This document shows positions 11,326 through 24,500 of a stretch of DNA of 64,000 nt, piece by piece. Position 1 is the first letter of the stretch. Every line of letters begins with the position of its first letter. Made by a program: the position numbers and the translations under genes. This DNA comes from Cyrtodaria siliqua (Eukaryota > Mollusca > Bivalvia > Adapedonta > Hiatellidae): the NCBI GenBank assembly GCA_037043455.1, contig JAWPHD010010338.1:1-64000 (forward strand). The letters are read 5' to 3'. Below the pieces are notes generated by a model. That model saw nothing but the letters and a program-made list of their open reading frames with translations. It was not told where the DNA came from and ran no database searches.

Positions 11326-12240
11326 TTAACGGTACAAAGAGGGTATACATTCTGGTAATTGCTCACCTTGTAATAAATATGAATGAGTATAACGTGTATG
11401 CCCTATCCTGCACCGGGATAGGACATCTTCTCGACAAATGGGTCTACTAGAAGAACGCCATTCTCCGAGTAACGGTTTAATTGAACAGAGTTTCTTGTTA
11501 ACTGACAAATCCCAAGCGGCTTGCCAAGAGTTAGAGAATATATGTGTTAATACAACTTTTAAAATCAGTATGAGGTAATTTGGCATTAGATATATGTAAA
11601 CCTAATGCTGCTTTAGCAGCACTATCAGCTCTATCATTACCATGTATTCCTACATGGCTTGGAAGCCAGCAGAAAATAATAACTTTATCAACTATAAGAG
11701 AATGATACTTTTGTAAAAGTTGAAGCACAACTGGGTTATCATTTTTCGTATTACCAAGGGCTTGAAGAGATGAAAGGGTATCAGAAAAGATTACAAAATA
11801 GTCATCATTAGATTTCTGAATATAGTTTATGGCAAGTTCAATTGCCTTAAGTTCAGCTGAAAAGATAAAGGCCTTGCAGGCAGGCGGCTCTTCATGCTGT
11901 GTTTGTGAACAACAGCTGCTGCAGCTACCTTATCTCCATCCTTAGAACCATCTGTGTATATATGTCAGGCGCGTAGCTGCCTATACGCGAGTACACGGCT
12001 GAATCCACATGGTTCTGACAAAAGCACCTCAGAACGCCCAGAATGCACCAGATTGCACCATTGTTTTCAACATTTTCCGGGGGGGCATGCCCCCGGACCC
12101 CACTAGCACAATTATGGATCCACATGAATAGAGGGCTAGCTACGCCCCTGTATGTTGAAAGTTGCTGTATTTCGATTTAATTTCATTTCTTTGAAAGATA
12201 ATAGGGTCTGTACGCATGATCACAGGTATTTTAAGAACCC
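11326..12240 (-). pseudogene. Broken non-LTR retrotransposon, RNase H region and C-terminus
   Basis: Minus-strand fragments give the RNase H signatures in order: YTDGSKDGDKVAAAAVV, FSAELKAIELAINYI, FSDTLSSLQAL, and FCWLPSHVGIHGNDRADSAA. They supply the D-E-D-D residues and the conserved His. A C-terminal piece follows (DVLSRCRIGHTRYTHSYLL). Frame changes near 11890 and 11580 break the reading, and a MITE (11966-12150) sits just upstream of YTDGS. 5' truncation removes the reverse transcriptase. RNase H placed this way points to the I/Jockey side of LINEs. Confidence 0.85.
11966..12150. mobile_element. 185-bp MITE inserted in the retrotransposon
   Basis: CAGGCGCGTAGCT and AGCTACGCCCCTG are inverted ends of 13 bp with one mismatch. 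The direct repeat TATGT flanks both sides (11961-11965 and 12151-12155). A strong internal palindrome GGGGGCATGCCCCC is present. Confidence 0.85.
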
Positions 12241-12969
12241 GTGAAAAAAAAAATCATCTGAACAGCTGGAATGTTTTTTAGTGTGTAATTTTGCCGTTAT
12301 TTGGCACGTAAATTTCTTTAACGGGCTAATATGGGATTGCAATAAAAATATCGGCCAATAGGATCAGCAGAATTACTACGCAACTGGTAAGTATCAAATA
12401 ATGAACAACACATATATCTAGAAAATTAAATTTATTTTATTGCAGTTTTATGTAGTTGTAATATAATTTTATTTTGGTAAAACAGATTTATCATTATTTT
12501 CCTCAATAAACTGGACGGCTCAGAATGTAAAAGTCAACATCTAGATAAAATAAATACATAGAGACAACAAATATAAAACTGATATCACATAGCACATTTT
12601 CCTCATTTTATACTATCAACATATTATTAAATTAGTTTGTTTTCTTGATATAATCAAAACAATGAAAGCATTACACATTGCAGGATGCTTTGAAACCCTA
12701 TCACCATTTCAGCCCTAAGACATTTTTTCTCCCTAATTTTTCAGTTTCCATTAAGTAGTACAGATGCTTTTTCTGTTAAACAAATATTAAAACAAGCAGA
12801 TCGTATGACATTCGTTATATTGCACAAAAAAGAAAAGTCAATCATATATGGTATTTTGACTGGGGTTGAACTAGTTTAGGGATGAAACATTTCAGGGCAG
12901 AAGCTTGCACAAAAACAGAGTGGAAAAAAGTACACACTAATATACTTATTGCACTATTAAACTACAAAT

Positions 12970-13812
12970 GTGTCCACATGACTCGGATGCCCCCGCTATA
13001 GCCGTGTGAGCACATTAAACACCAACGGTCTAAGTTCTCAATGACCTTCTATTAGTAGAAAACATTTTGCTGTCGGGTAGATGTGTATAAAGTTATTTGA
13101 AAACTGTATGGCTGTTAATGTGCGAGAAATCTAATAAATTAAGTATGAAAAATATGTCAAGGTCATTTACACAGACCCATTTATGGTTTGCACAAGTTGC
13201 TGTCATTTATGTGTCAGTGTTTTACAGTTTAAAAGCTGTATGGCAATTATTGTGTGAGAAATGGACAAAATGATTTGAATAGTGTTTTAAGTTATTTGTA
13301 CCACATGTAATGCCATATATGACGTTTTTTGTTGTTTTTTTATGGTAGAGACAGACCACCCCATTTTCCTGGGTAGAACTAGTACATACCTCTAGCCTGC
13401 CATCGACACTTCCTCACTTGACAAGTCCAGCTCCCAGTGGGATATGAACCCTCAGCGCCGAGAGGTGAGAAGTTTTACAAAGCAACATTGTTAACCCCTC
13501 GGCTACGGATGCGCGATTTAGTAATGTGTTGCTGTCATGTAGACAAGTTTTATTCATTTTGAAAGCTGCAAGGCTTTTGGTATCTGAATAATGGACTCAA
13601 AAACTTGAATGTAAAATGTTATAGTAAATTACAAAGTGCAAACAGAAGATCAATGTCATTTATATAGACTTCTGGTGTCTCAGAAGTGGACATCACAAAA
13701 ACTGGAATGTAACACTTGAATATTTGTACATATGCGACGGTCGTAATTACATACTGACAGACGGAGAAGGATAACACGATATGTCCCCTCCACTTTTGTA
13801 GCGGAGCATAAC
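12970..13812. repeat. Old tandem-core element, ~145-bp units, interrupted by a SINE
   Basis: Three diverged units share TTGCTGTC, AAAGCTGTATGGC and GTGTGAGAAATGGAC at about 13070, 13198 and 13530. The right end has CAGACGGAGAAGG and TTTTGTAGCGGAGCATAA, as in the other tandem-core elements. A SINE splits units 2 and 3. Confidence 0.55.
13335..13516 (-). mobile_element. tRNA-derived SINE (minus orientation)
   Basis: On the minus strand: GTAGCCGAGGGGTTAAC (A-box side) and GGGTTCATATCCC (B box), then CCAGGAAAATGGGGTGGTC toward the tail. Same family as 23500, 33029 and 56030. Confidence 0.75.
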
Positions 13813-14584
13813 AACACTATTCCTTACAAGGTACACTGAACTATACATGTGTGAAGCAATCACTAGTTATAGCGGTGTGACATATACACATTTAGTAAAG
13901 CTAACTAAAGTAAACAATATAATGTAAACATCTTCTATTAAATGTATTAGCGGGAAGAGTTTCCTTTCTTTCCTTTGTTTTCATTATTCAGTTATTTTAA
14001 ACAAGCTTTATATTTAGGAGGTTTTGATAATCAAAAATATTACACAAATATAAACTTTGCCGCTCAGTAATCAAAATAAATGTCCTGCAGAGTTGCACCC
14101 CTTGACAAATGCTTTTCTCAATTCTTTATTACTATTTAAAACAGTACCATAGTGCATTGCTACATTACATATGCTCTAAAAATAAGTCTCAATAAGTGCT
14201 TCATCGGAGATGTTCATGAGATTAAATTACAAAGAAGTTATTTATCAATTCAGGAGATACATGTACTTAAACATTTATAAAGATAGGGCAGCTTCGTTAT
14301 TTCCTTTCTATTTATCCCTGGTGTGACATTTATCGTATTTAAATTTCCAAATGGTAAAGATTACAAGAATCTTTCATGGGTATCTGGTGACAATTGGGAC
14401 TTCCAACACAAGGTATAGCTTTTTTCTGAGGCTCTGCCGAGGTTCCGATTAAAACAGTCATATTAAGGGTTGGAATTTCCCTATCTGAACTGAATATTCG
14501 GACCCATAATTGATTCTTTTTATTGCATATCATTAACAATTTTGGCATTGACATCGCTGACTATCAACCTTTGCATATTATATG

Positions 14585-15413
14585 TTTATTTAACACAATG
14601 ACATCATGTAACTGGAGACATTATTGATCTCATAGATGATGCATGTTATCTGGCTCCACGTGTAAGATCTGACTTTCCAGCCCTCCCATAAAACGTGCAT
14701 ATCCTTATCTGGTGAAGAAGAAGAAAACTTCTTTATCAAATACAAATCCGGCTAACATGCATAATTATTTTAACTCAGTTACAAGTGATTCCATATCCTC
14801 CCCTCTATTTCGTTATGTTGAATTTGGGGAATGTTCACAAGGATGCTGTAAATGCAGTATCACAGATAACTCGACTATGGACGGCTTTAACAAACAACTA
14901 TACAAAAAAAATTGTTTCTCTCAATAAAACTGATATCCTCTCCATTTTCTCTTCATATATAACACATCTTTGATGTAAACGCACCCAAAAACACAAATAA
15001 CAACATAACCAGCATAATTTTGGAAGACATCTCTGAATGGAAGGATTGGGTCACATGACCAGTCACCTGATCACAACAAAGTCACATAACCAATAAAAAT
15101 AATCACATAACTGTTATTGGTTGTAAAATCACTCTGCTTCTTCTCCTGGCATTAACATAGTATTGATAATTTAACAAGCAAGTTTGTCCGGTTCTAGCTA
15201 GAAGATTACATTGTCTGAAGCAGCTAGATGCATGTGCTTATGTGCTCGAAAAACTGCGGTGCTTTCTAAACGGCTGTGCCTCTTCACGTGAAAATCTTAT
15301 CACTACTGCTCTGTGTCCTCTAGAAGGTTCTATATTAGGCTGTCAAGCTGTTAGACACACAGATCCTATATACTGGTGCCACGCTTTACACCATCTCCTG
15401 GTGTAAACATGGA
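14585..15413 (-). other. Presumed 3' UTR of the CCDC78-like gene
   Basis: Sequence downstream of the stop with no further open frame or splice signal that I could support. The first AATAAA on the minus strand after the stop is at 14585-14590, giving a 3' UTR of about 830 nt. The actual cleavage site cannot be told from sequence alone. Confidence 0.35.
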
Positions 15414-15516
15414 TCAGTGGCGTCGAGAGCGACTTTTGTAACTTCTGTCTGTGATGGCCCCACCCTCATCATCATACCCCAGCATTCTGCGTAGTTTGAT
15501 AACCTCTTGTTTGTAT
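15414..15516 (-). CDS. CCDC78: Exon 15: terminal exon with stop
   Basis: Residues 670-703 and TGA. After the split arginine it reads YKQEVIKLRRMLGYDDEGG and ends SYKSRSRRH. The acceptor is GATCTTTAG. The joined C-terminus YIDSHLARYKQEVIKLR is a continuous helix across the exon 14/15 junction, which supports the join. Confidence 0.92.
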
Positions 15517-18500
15517 CTAAAGATCAGAAAAAACATCTCATTTAAGTTGACTTGTAGTATGAATTTAAGATAAGATATTAAAGTCAAAAATATATGGGAA
15601 GTGGGAAACCTCTCTGCCATCCACTCTGATAAAGATTTTTGGCAAAATCAATCAAACACAGTAATAGAACAATTTACAGTGGATGATTATTTAAGTGATC
15701 AATTGGAGGTCCAAGGCTTAATAGATAAAGCATGGGACATTTCTTTTATATTCTGAACATCGTAAACTACCTAATGGTACATTCAGTCAATTTGTATATT
15801 TAAAACCACACTGTAAATCATAAACAATGAAATGTTTTGTGGAAAATGCAAGTAAACTTTACAGTAATTATTGTAAAGTAGCATCTTGCTTGTACTGTAA
15901 ATGCTTACCTGGCCAGATGGCTGTCAATGTAGCCCTGACTTTCTGTGCTGACCTGGTCAGATGGCTGTCAATGTAGCCCTGACCTTTGGTGTTTACCTGG
16001 TCAGATGGCTGTCAATGTAGCCCTGACCTTTGGTGTTTACCTGGTCAGATGGCTGTCAATGTAGCCCTGACCTTTGGTGTTTACCTGGTCAGATGGCTGT
16101 CAATGTAGCCCTGACTTTTGGTGTTTACCTGGCCACGTGGTTGTCAATGTAGCCCTGACTTTCTGTGCTTACCTGGTCAGATGGCTGTCAATGTAGCCCT
16201 GACTTACAGTGCTTAGCTGGCCAGATGGCTGTCAATGTAGCCCTGATTTTCTGTGCTTACCTGGCCAGATAACTGTCGATGTAGCCCTGACTTTCTGTGC
16301 TTAGCTGGCCAGCTGACTATAAATGTAGCCCTGACTTTCTATGCTTACCTATAAAGCCCCAACTTTCTATGCTTACCTGGCCAGATGACTTTCTATGCTT
16401 ACCTGGCCAGTTGACTATCAATGTAGCCCTGACTTTCTATGCTTACCTGGCCAGATGACTATAAATGTAGCCCTGACTTTCTATGCTTACCTATGAAGCC
16501 CCAACTTTCTATGCTTACCTGGCCAGATGACTATCAATGTAGCCCTGACTTTCTATGCTTACCTGGCCAGTTGACTATCAATGTAGCCCTGACTTTCTAT
16601 GCTTACCTGGCCAGATGACTATCAATGTAGCCCTGACTTTCTATGCTTACCTGGCCAGATGACTAGCAATGTAGACCTGACTTTCTATGCTTACCTGGCC
16701 AGATGACTATCAATGTAGCCCTGACTTTCTGTGCTTACCTGGACAGATGGCTGACAATGTAGCCCTGACTTTTGATACCTGGCCAGATGGCTGTCAATGT
16801 AGCCCTGACTTTCTGTGCTTACCTGGCCAGATGGCTTTCAATGAAGCCCTGACTTTCTGTGCTTTCCTGGCCAGATGGCTGTCAATGTAGCCCTGACTTT
16901 TGATACCTGGCCAGATGGCTGTCAATTTAGCCCTGACTTTCTGTGCTTACCTGGCCAGATGGCTTTCAATGAAGCCCTGACTTTCTGTGCTTTCCTGGCC
17001 AGATGACTGTCAATTTAGCCCTGACTTTCTGTGCTTACATGGCCAGATGGTTGTCAATGAAGCCCTGACTTTCTGTGCTTACCTGGCCAGATGACTTTCA
17101 ATGTAGCCCTGACTTTCTGTGCTTACATGGCCAGATGACTATCAATGGAGCCCTGCCTTTCTGTGCTTACCTGGCCAGATGGCTGACGATGTAGCCCTGA
17201 CTTTCTGTGCTTACCTGGCCAGATGGCTGTGAATGAAGCCCTGACTTTCCGTGCTTACCTGGCAAGATGACTGTCGATGTAGCCCTGACATTCTGATAGC
17301 TGTTCTTTCATCACTGCATTCTCACTGAGGAGCTTTGTGCGTTCATCCTCTAACTGCCTCTGTGTGTTGAGGGTGAACTCTCGTAACTGTTTCCTAAGTG
17401 CTGCCCAGGATTCTGCCGGCTTCTCACCAGGCCTGGAGAAGAAAAGAATATTAATGCTGGAAAATGGTCAACAAATTATGGAGGTGAGTCAACAAATTGA
17501 AAAATAAAGTATTTAGGGGAGTGTTGAATAAAGGGGGAGAAAGTTAAATAATGGATCATAAAAGTGAAAAATATCAATTGTTCATATAGTGTAATCGACT
17601 ATACATAATGCCAGACACAGTGGTGTATGAGGTAGACTCCCAGGACACATCCATAAAGCCAAATAAAAGTTATTAAAATAAAATCGTTTGATTTTTTTTA
17701 AACAGAGAAACTGCATTTAGGACTTTGTAAATATGGCTAAAAGAGATTAAACATAATTAAAAATGTAAACAAGAAATGTCACCAATAAGTGACAAATGCC
17801 CCTGAAAATTTGACTCATTTGACCTTTGACCCCCAAGTGTGACCTTGACCTTTGAGGTATGGACCCGATTCTTGCATACGACACACCTTCTTATTGTGGT
17901 TAACATTTGTGTGAAGTTTCATGGAAATCCCAGTTCTTTCAATGTTATGATTGCGACGGACGGAATTGTTTTGGACAGAGTTTTTTTAGGAGGACAAATG
18001 GACAAACAGACGGTCGGTGGGATTTCTATAAGCCTCCCTTCCGGAGCATAAAAAGATTGATTTTATAACTGTTTGTTTTTTCCCTATCCAAAATTCCTGA
18101 ATCAGCTACTGTTACAGCTAGCTTAGGAATTCACAGATCCAAAGATAGAGATATTAAGGAGCACTTTACATTTTGTGTGCGTTAATAATACATGTAACTC
18201 AGATTTTTTTTTTTTTTAGAGATTTCTAAATAAATTAATATTAAGTTATATACAAACCCCTTATAGAATGTGCAGGCCCATGACCGTAAGCTATTATTAA
18301 ATTGGTAGATGGACCTCGGGGCTGATGCTGGTTGAATGGTTGTTCAAGCTCAGTAAGTGTATATATGGCTATAGGGTGGGGCTCTCAACTGTTTCCAACT
18401 TATGACACAAGGACTATTCCCCCAAGGGCGGGGACGGACCCCATGGCCGTTGATGGTTGCATCTGTTCATGCCCAATAAGTGTATATTATATGGTTATAA

Positions 18501-21500
18501 GGTGGGGATCTCAATGGTTTCCAAGGGGAAACCCAGGGGTTATTTCCCCATGGGTGGGGACGAACACTGGGGCCGATGTTGATTGGATGATTGTATCCGT
18601 CTGTTCTTGCATGGTAAGTGTATATATGGTTCTGGAGTGGATCTCAACAGTTTCCAAGTTATGACCCAGAGGTTATGTCCTCAAGGGTATGGATAGACCC
18701 CAGAGCCGAAGCTCACTGGATGGTTGTATCCATCTGTTCATGTCCGTTAAGTTTATATATAGTTATAGGGTGGGGATCTCAACAGTTTCCAAGTTATGAC
18801 CCAGAGGTTATATCCCTAGGGGTGGGGATAGACACCAGGGCCGATGTTGGTTGGATGGTTGTATATGTTCATGCTCAGTAAGTGTATACATGGTTATAGG
18901 TTGGGGATCTCAATGGTTGCAAAGTTATGGCCCAGGGGCTATTTCCCCAAATTAAGGGCCATGATATCAACAAGCTGGCAAAGTTTGATAAAGATCATAT
19001 GAAAAATAAAGGCCATATCATCTTAGCAAGGCAACATATAACGTATTTAAGAAAATCAAAGGCCTTCACCCAGTAGAGCTAATAATATAGAGATTAACTT
19101 TCAAATACGGAATATCATTCCCCAGGGTGTTGCAAGTATGATAAAAAAACGAGTGCCTTAAAACATTTTGGAATTTGTTGTTCCTAATATCTGGCTAGTA
19201 GGATATTATCACTTAATGGGAAGCAGTCAATAAGTCTCGTTAGGAAATTATTACTTTTCCTTTCCTTAAGAAATCTCCCCCAAACACCTACCGAAGTAGA
19301 AATGTTATATATCGACTTAATTTCACAGTGTGTCTTAACTTGGAATAAAACAACAATGCTCACCTTAAATTCACTTCCTTCATATCCGCTGACAACCCAA
19401 ACTGCAATAATAAATATTAAATTCTAAAAACCTTCCCAGAAGCAATTAAAACACATAGAATTATTGAAGAACAATCAAAACACTATAAATTGACAAACTG
19501 TCATCTAACACAAAATAAATCACTGGAACAATGACATTTTTTTATTCTTTCTAATAAATTATGTAATATATAGTATATATACTTTAAAGATACATGCAAC
19601 AATCTTGCTTTATATACACCCAAACTATTTTGAAAACAAGAACCTTTTCATGCTGTTAAAATGAAAGGTAAACCCTAAACAGACTCTTCCGGAGAAGAAC
19701 ATCATAATAAGTATTTTACTTTCGTTTTAATCCCTTTCTTCTATTGTGTAATCAATAAGGAGTGATGTCAAGTGTATGTGAAGTTTGGGAACAATTCATT
19801 TCAAATTGTTTCAGAAATGCAAGTAATAAAAACATGTCATGTGACAGGACAGGATGCGACATTAAGAGATGTTATGGAAAGCGTGATTCATTTTGTGAAG
19901 TGGGGTATAATGGCTGAAGTACTTTTACTTTTAAGGAGAAAACATTTTTATGTCATTTAAGATGATATTTTTCACATTTTTCATCTAGTGAGACATTTGT
20001 TTCAGTCAAAGGTTTTTCAGCAATAACATGAATAATTTTAGCATTATGTACACAAATTATATATCATTGGAACTGGAATTCTTAGAGGTAAATAAAAAAT
20101 ACCATAGTTTTGAAAATTGGTTAATAAATAAGTATTTTACAGCAAAAATGCCTTTTTGATGGGGCTTTTCCCATGTAAACTCCTTGTTGCTGGGATGGAA
20201 AAAAATCACAAATAACTTCAGTTAGCCTCCATTATTTGCTATAAAAAGTTCATGATGTCTTATTTTCGTTTGCTCAACACATTAAACCATTTCTGGAAAA
20301 CAAAAATTGATTTTTTTTTTAGTTTTTGATGCAGCAGAATTTTGCATTGAAAATGCCCAATCAAAAACAACTTTCGACGTGAAATTTTTATTTCTCAACT
20401 GATTTTGAAAAGTAAGGTATTTTTATTTACCACTAAAAATGTCTGTTTCATTGATATAAAACTGATTAAGTAATAGTTGAATTTTGTCTAAATAGTCCAA
20501 AAAAACGTTGGCTGAAACAAGCGCCCAATCAACAGAAGATTGCTGTGTGCCCCTTTATTTATAAATAAAATTAAACTTAAAAGCTAAACATTTTTCCAGT
20601 GACATATTCAATGAAACTTGTGTAACGCCAAATTCAATTAACGGCTAGAGTTTCATCTTTGCATGCTTCAAAGGTTTTACTGGCTTATCCTAAAAACATA
20701 AATTAATGATTACTAATTTTTAGGCTATCAAACCTATTATTTGGTTGGAAGAAACTGTAAGAAACCACAGATACCGGTTTAAAAAAAAAAGAAAAAAAAA
20801 AGTCTTATATTCTATTATTAACTCAGTATCATTTTGACTTCTTAACCGAAGGAATGAACATAGATCAAATAATTTTCAAGTTATGGCCAGTTATGTACTT
20901 GGTTAGGCTGCAGGTTAAAGTTTTATGAAAAGAGGCATAACTCTACTGAAATGAAAGTAAGAGTTATTATTATATAGGTAACAAATATTCTGTGTGGTAA
21001 GATGAATGAATATGTGTGAAGTTTCATGAACATAGGTAAAGAAAATACTTCTTAAGTTATGGCCAGTTATGAGAAGTCAGAGTTATTGGTCATGGGTAAC
21101 ACTATTTTGTGTGGTAAGATGAATATGTTTGTGAAGTTTCATGAACATACTGTAGGTCAAATACTTCTTAAGGTATGGCCAGTTATCAGCTTGGTTAGGT
21201 TTTCCCTTTCATATGTACATAGAAATACAAATAATTATTAACTACCGGTATATACCTTAAGTTTGACATTATCCAGTTGATTTCGGATGTCATCCCTCTC
21301 GCTCTTCAGTCTATTTATCTCCTTCAGGTGGCCACTACTGATCTCCGAATCTGTCAGTCGCAGTTTGTGTTCGTCTGGACCCATGTCTATGGGATCCACT
21401 CCACGCTGCTCACATATCAGACGAAGGTTCCTGTATGGTAATAACTCTTTTCTTAAATAGTGATCAGTAATTTTTAAAACAAAATAACAGGAAAACAATA

Positions 21501-24500
21501 GCAGTCCATTTATAACAGTCTATTAAATCATTTTAGAATTATTTTATTTTTAGAATTTTTGATTTTTGGTTTCAAGAAACTCATTACTCAATGAGTGATA
21601 CAAACAGTCTTAATCTGTTTCTCACAGCAATTAAAAGGCTCATTCAGTTCCGAGAACACACTGAGTTGAATCATACTAGCATGATGTGACATCATAATAG
21701 CATGATGTGATGTCATAATACCAGGGTGTGATGTCATAGTACCAGAAAGTGATGTCATGATCGAAGCAACCAAATGAAAATATGAATGAAGCATTCTGAC
21801 TTGTTCAGTGATAAAAATTGGACAAATGAAACCAGTTAATTTAAAGCTCATTACATTCTCAGAATACACTGAGGTTTTACTTGACAATGAGTAATGAGGT
21901 TCTTAAAACCCAGAAACACAAAATTCTAATAAAATAATTCTAAAATGATTTAATAGACTGTTATATATGTATTTTAGATTTGAAAACATTGTGTAGCTAA
22001 CATAGCTTATCTAGAACTTTCACTGAAGTTGATGAATACCCAAGCTTTTTGATATGGAAAAATCACAAATAATATAATAATGTCTAAAAATACTGGTTTT
22101 TTAATGTGAAAAAATTCTGTAAAAAAGCGTAGATTCAAAATCCTTTGATGCAGAGACACATCATATTATGTTCATTATACAATATAGAGAATATGGAAAC
22201 TTCTAAGTCAAACAAAGGGTTATAATTGTGTAATAAATTAGGCAATAAACAATGTGTTATATAGAGGAACATAAGTTAATCAGTTGTTATGTCTATATGA
22301 AGTATGGGAACAATCCATTCAAAACTTCTGAGAAATGCAAGTGAAAAAAAAGGTTTACGAGCATTATACAATATTAGAATGGCCCAAAGGGCCATAATTC
22401 CGTAATAAATTAGGCAATCACTTAGAGGTTAAAGAGGGACATAAGGTCAGGAGTTGTGTGTATATGAAGTTTGGGAACAATCCATTCAAAACTGAGAAAT
22501 GCAAGTACTAAATGTTACAGGACATTACATGACGCGAAGTGACACATGTTACAGACAGCATAATTCCTATATATCCCCCACTTCACTTTGTGAAGCAGGG
22601 GTATAATTTATGAACTTGATAATTCTGCCCAAAATTACAGCATTGATTATTCGGTAAGTAAATCTGTCATGGAAGAAATACAACAATAATATAACGTTTA
22701 TTCAAATCTATTTCATTTATCATGAGATATATTGAAAACTATTGAATTTTTTTCATTAAAAACGTAAATGTCAACTAAAACTATCACTGAAGGTGATGAA
22801 TACCTCGCTTAAATTCTAAATCAAACAAAGGGCCATAATTCTGTAATAAATGTTTGAGATATGCAAGTATTAAAAATGTGTTATGGAACGCGACGGCATG
22901 AAAACGTGTTATGTGACGGGATGCGAAGTTACGGTCAACGTGATTCTTATATAGCCCCCATTTCACTGTGTGAAAGCAGGGGTATAATTAGCGAAATGGT
23001 GCTACCTGGGTGATTTTTCATCATATGAATGGTTGAACACTAGTTTGCAGATTTTAAAGGTCAAATCTGTAACGTACTTCATTACTTTTACATACAACAT
23101 AGAAAAACCTAACTTTGGAAATAGGAAAAAAGGATATATACCTATAAGCAATGAGTAACTCCTCGTATTTATGAGCGAGGTTACGTTTGCCCTCCCTGTA
23201 CTGCTGTGCCGCCTGACTCAGCTGGTCCTCACGCTCCTTGTGTGACATACGAATGTCCTTGAGCATCGTGTCCACGTACTGCTTCATACGACTGTCACGC
23301 TTGGCATCAGGCACTCCGGATCCATTGTCCATGTAGTCCTGATGGGATGCAATACAGATTAGTGACTATATGGCAGCTTACAGCCACTGACAACTCATTT
23401 TTTACTTATTAGGCTTTTATATTCTTTATGTATAATTACTCTTAACTATAATGTTTTTGAAATATAGGAATGTTTGAATTGGTTTTCTTCAGCATATTTT
23501 AGGCTATATATGACGGTCAATTTTTAGTGGTGGAGGCAGACCACCCACTAATTCTTGGGTAGAACCAATATTTTATACCTCTCCCCATCCGTAAAAGTCT
23601 ACATTTTCTCACTTACAAGTCAAGCTCACTGAAATAATTTATGAAACACATATTACCATAATATCTATAGCGCGGTTTTTAATTTTTGTGGATTTAGACA
23701 GTTTTTTTAAGATTTTGTGTATGTGGAAAATTATCTGACTGTCTTCGGCTACTTCTGAGTCACACTATACTTACTGAGATGTCCTCTACATACTTAATGA
23801 GCCTCATTCTGAAGTCTTCACCCAGGTCCTTGACCTTGTGTTGTAGTCTGTTGTTTTGTACCTCCAGGGCCTCTTTGTCGCTTCGTGCCATGATGAGGGA
23901 CTGAATGGGGGAAATAATATTGAGTTAAAGAACATCTTACAGTATTTTAAAACCCCACTGTGGCTAGAAACACAAGGGCACAGCAAAAGCAACATGCGGA
24001 TAAACAAGAGGTCCATTTATATTTGAATGGGTAGTGTTTGTTAATCATTAAACAATACAAGTTTTTTGTGGCCATGTTTGAAGAAGAAATTTTGAAGTGC
24101 AAGCAGCCTTTACAGTTGTCAGAGCAAATAAATTTTATTTTCTCGAATGAAAACCATTTTTGTAACAAGACTAACATTCTTGTAAAGTTTCATGAAAATC
24201 ATTCAAGAAATTTCATCTGAGTAGTTGCCAAAAGTTTTTCCTATATAACTCTGTGTAAACAAAGATGGCTACTGGTGGCCATGTTTGACATCAAATTTTT
24301 TTCCAATTTTTTAGGACCAACTTTATGCTATGCCAGTTATTTTGGAAAAGATACCAACTCAATAACACATGGTCACCACAAAGTTGCACTTTTAAAATAT
24401 GTTTTTAACTGAGGTGGCCATCTTGAAGCTCAGGTCCACCTGATCTTTACTTAGGACCAACCAGACATCAAGAGCAACATTCCTGTAAAGTTTCATGAAA

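Noticed and set aside
15900..17290. CRISPR-like array
   Set aside because: Units are contiguous with no unique spacers, and they copy an exon edge of a eukaryotic gene.
18332..18881. Overlapping 110- and 87-codon plus-strand frames
   Set aside because: They lie wholly inside the 130-bp tandem repeat and show its periodicity; no family resemblance.
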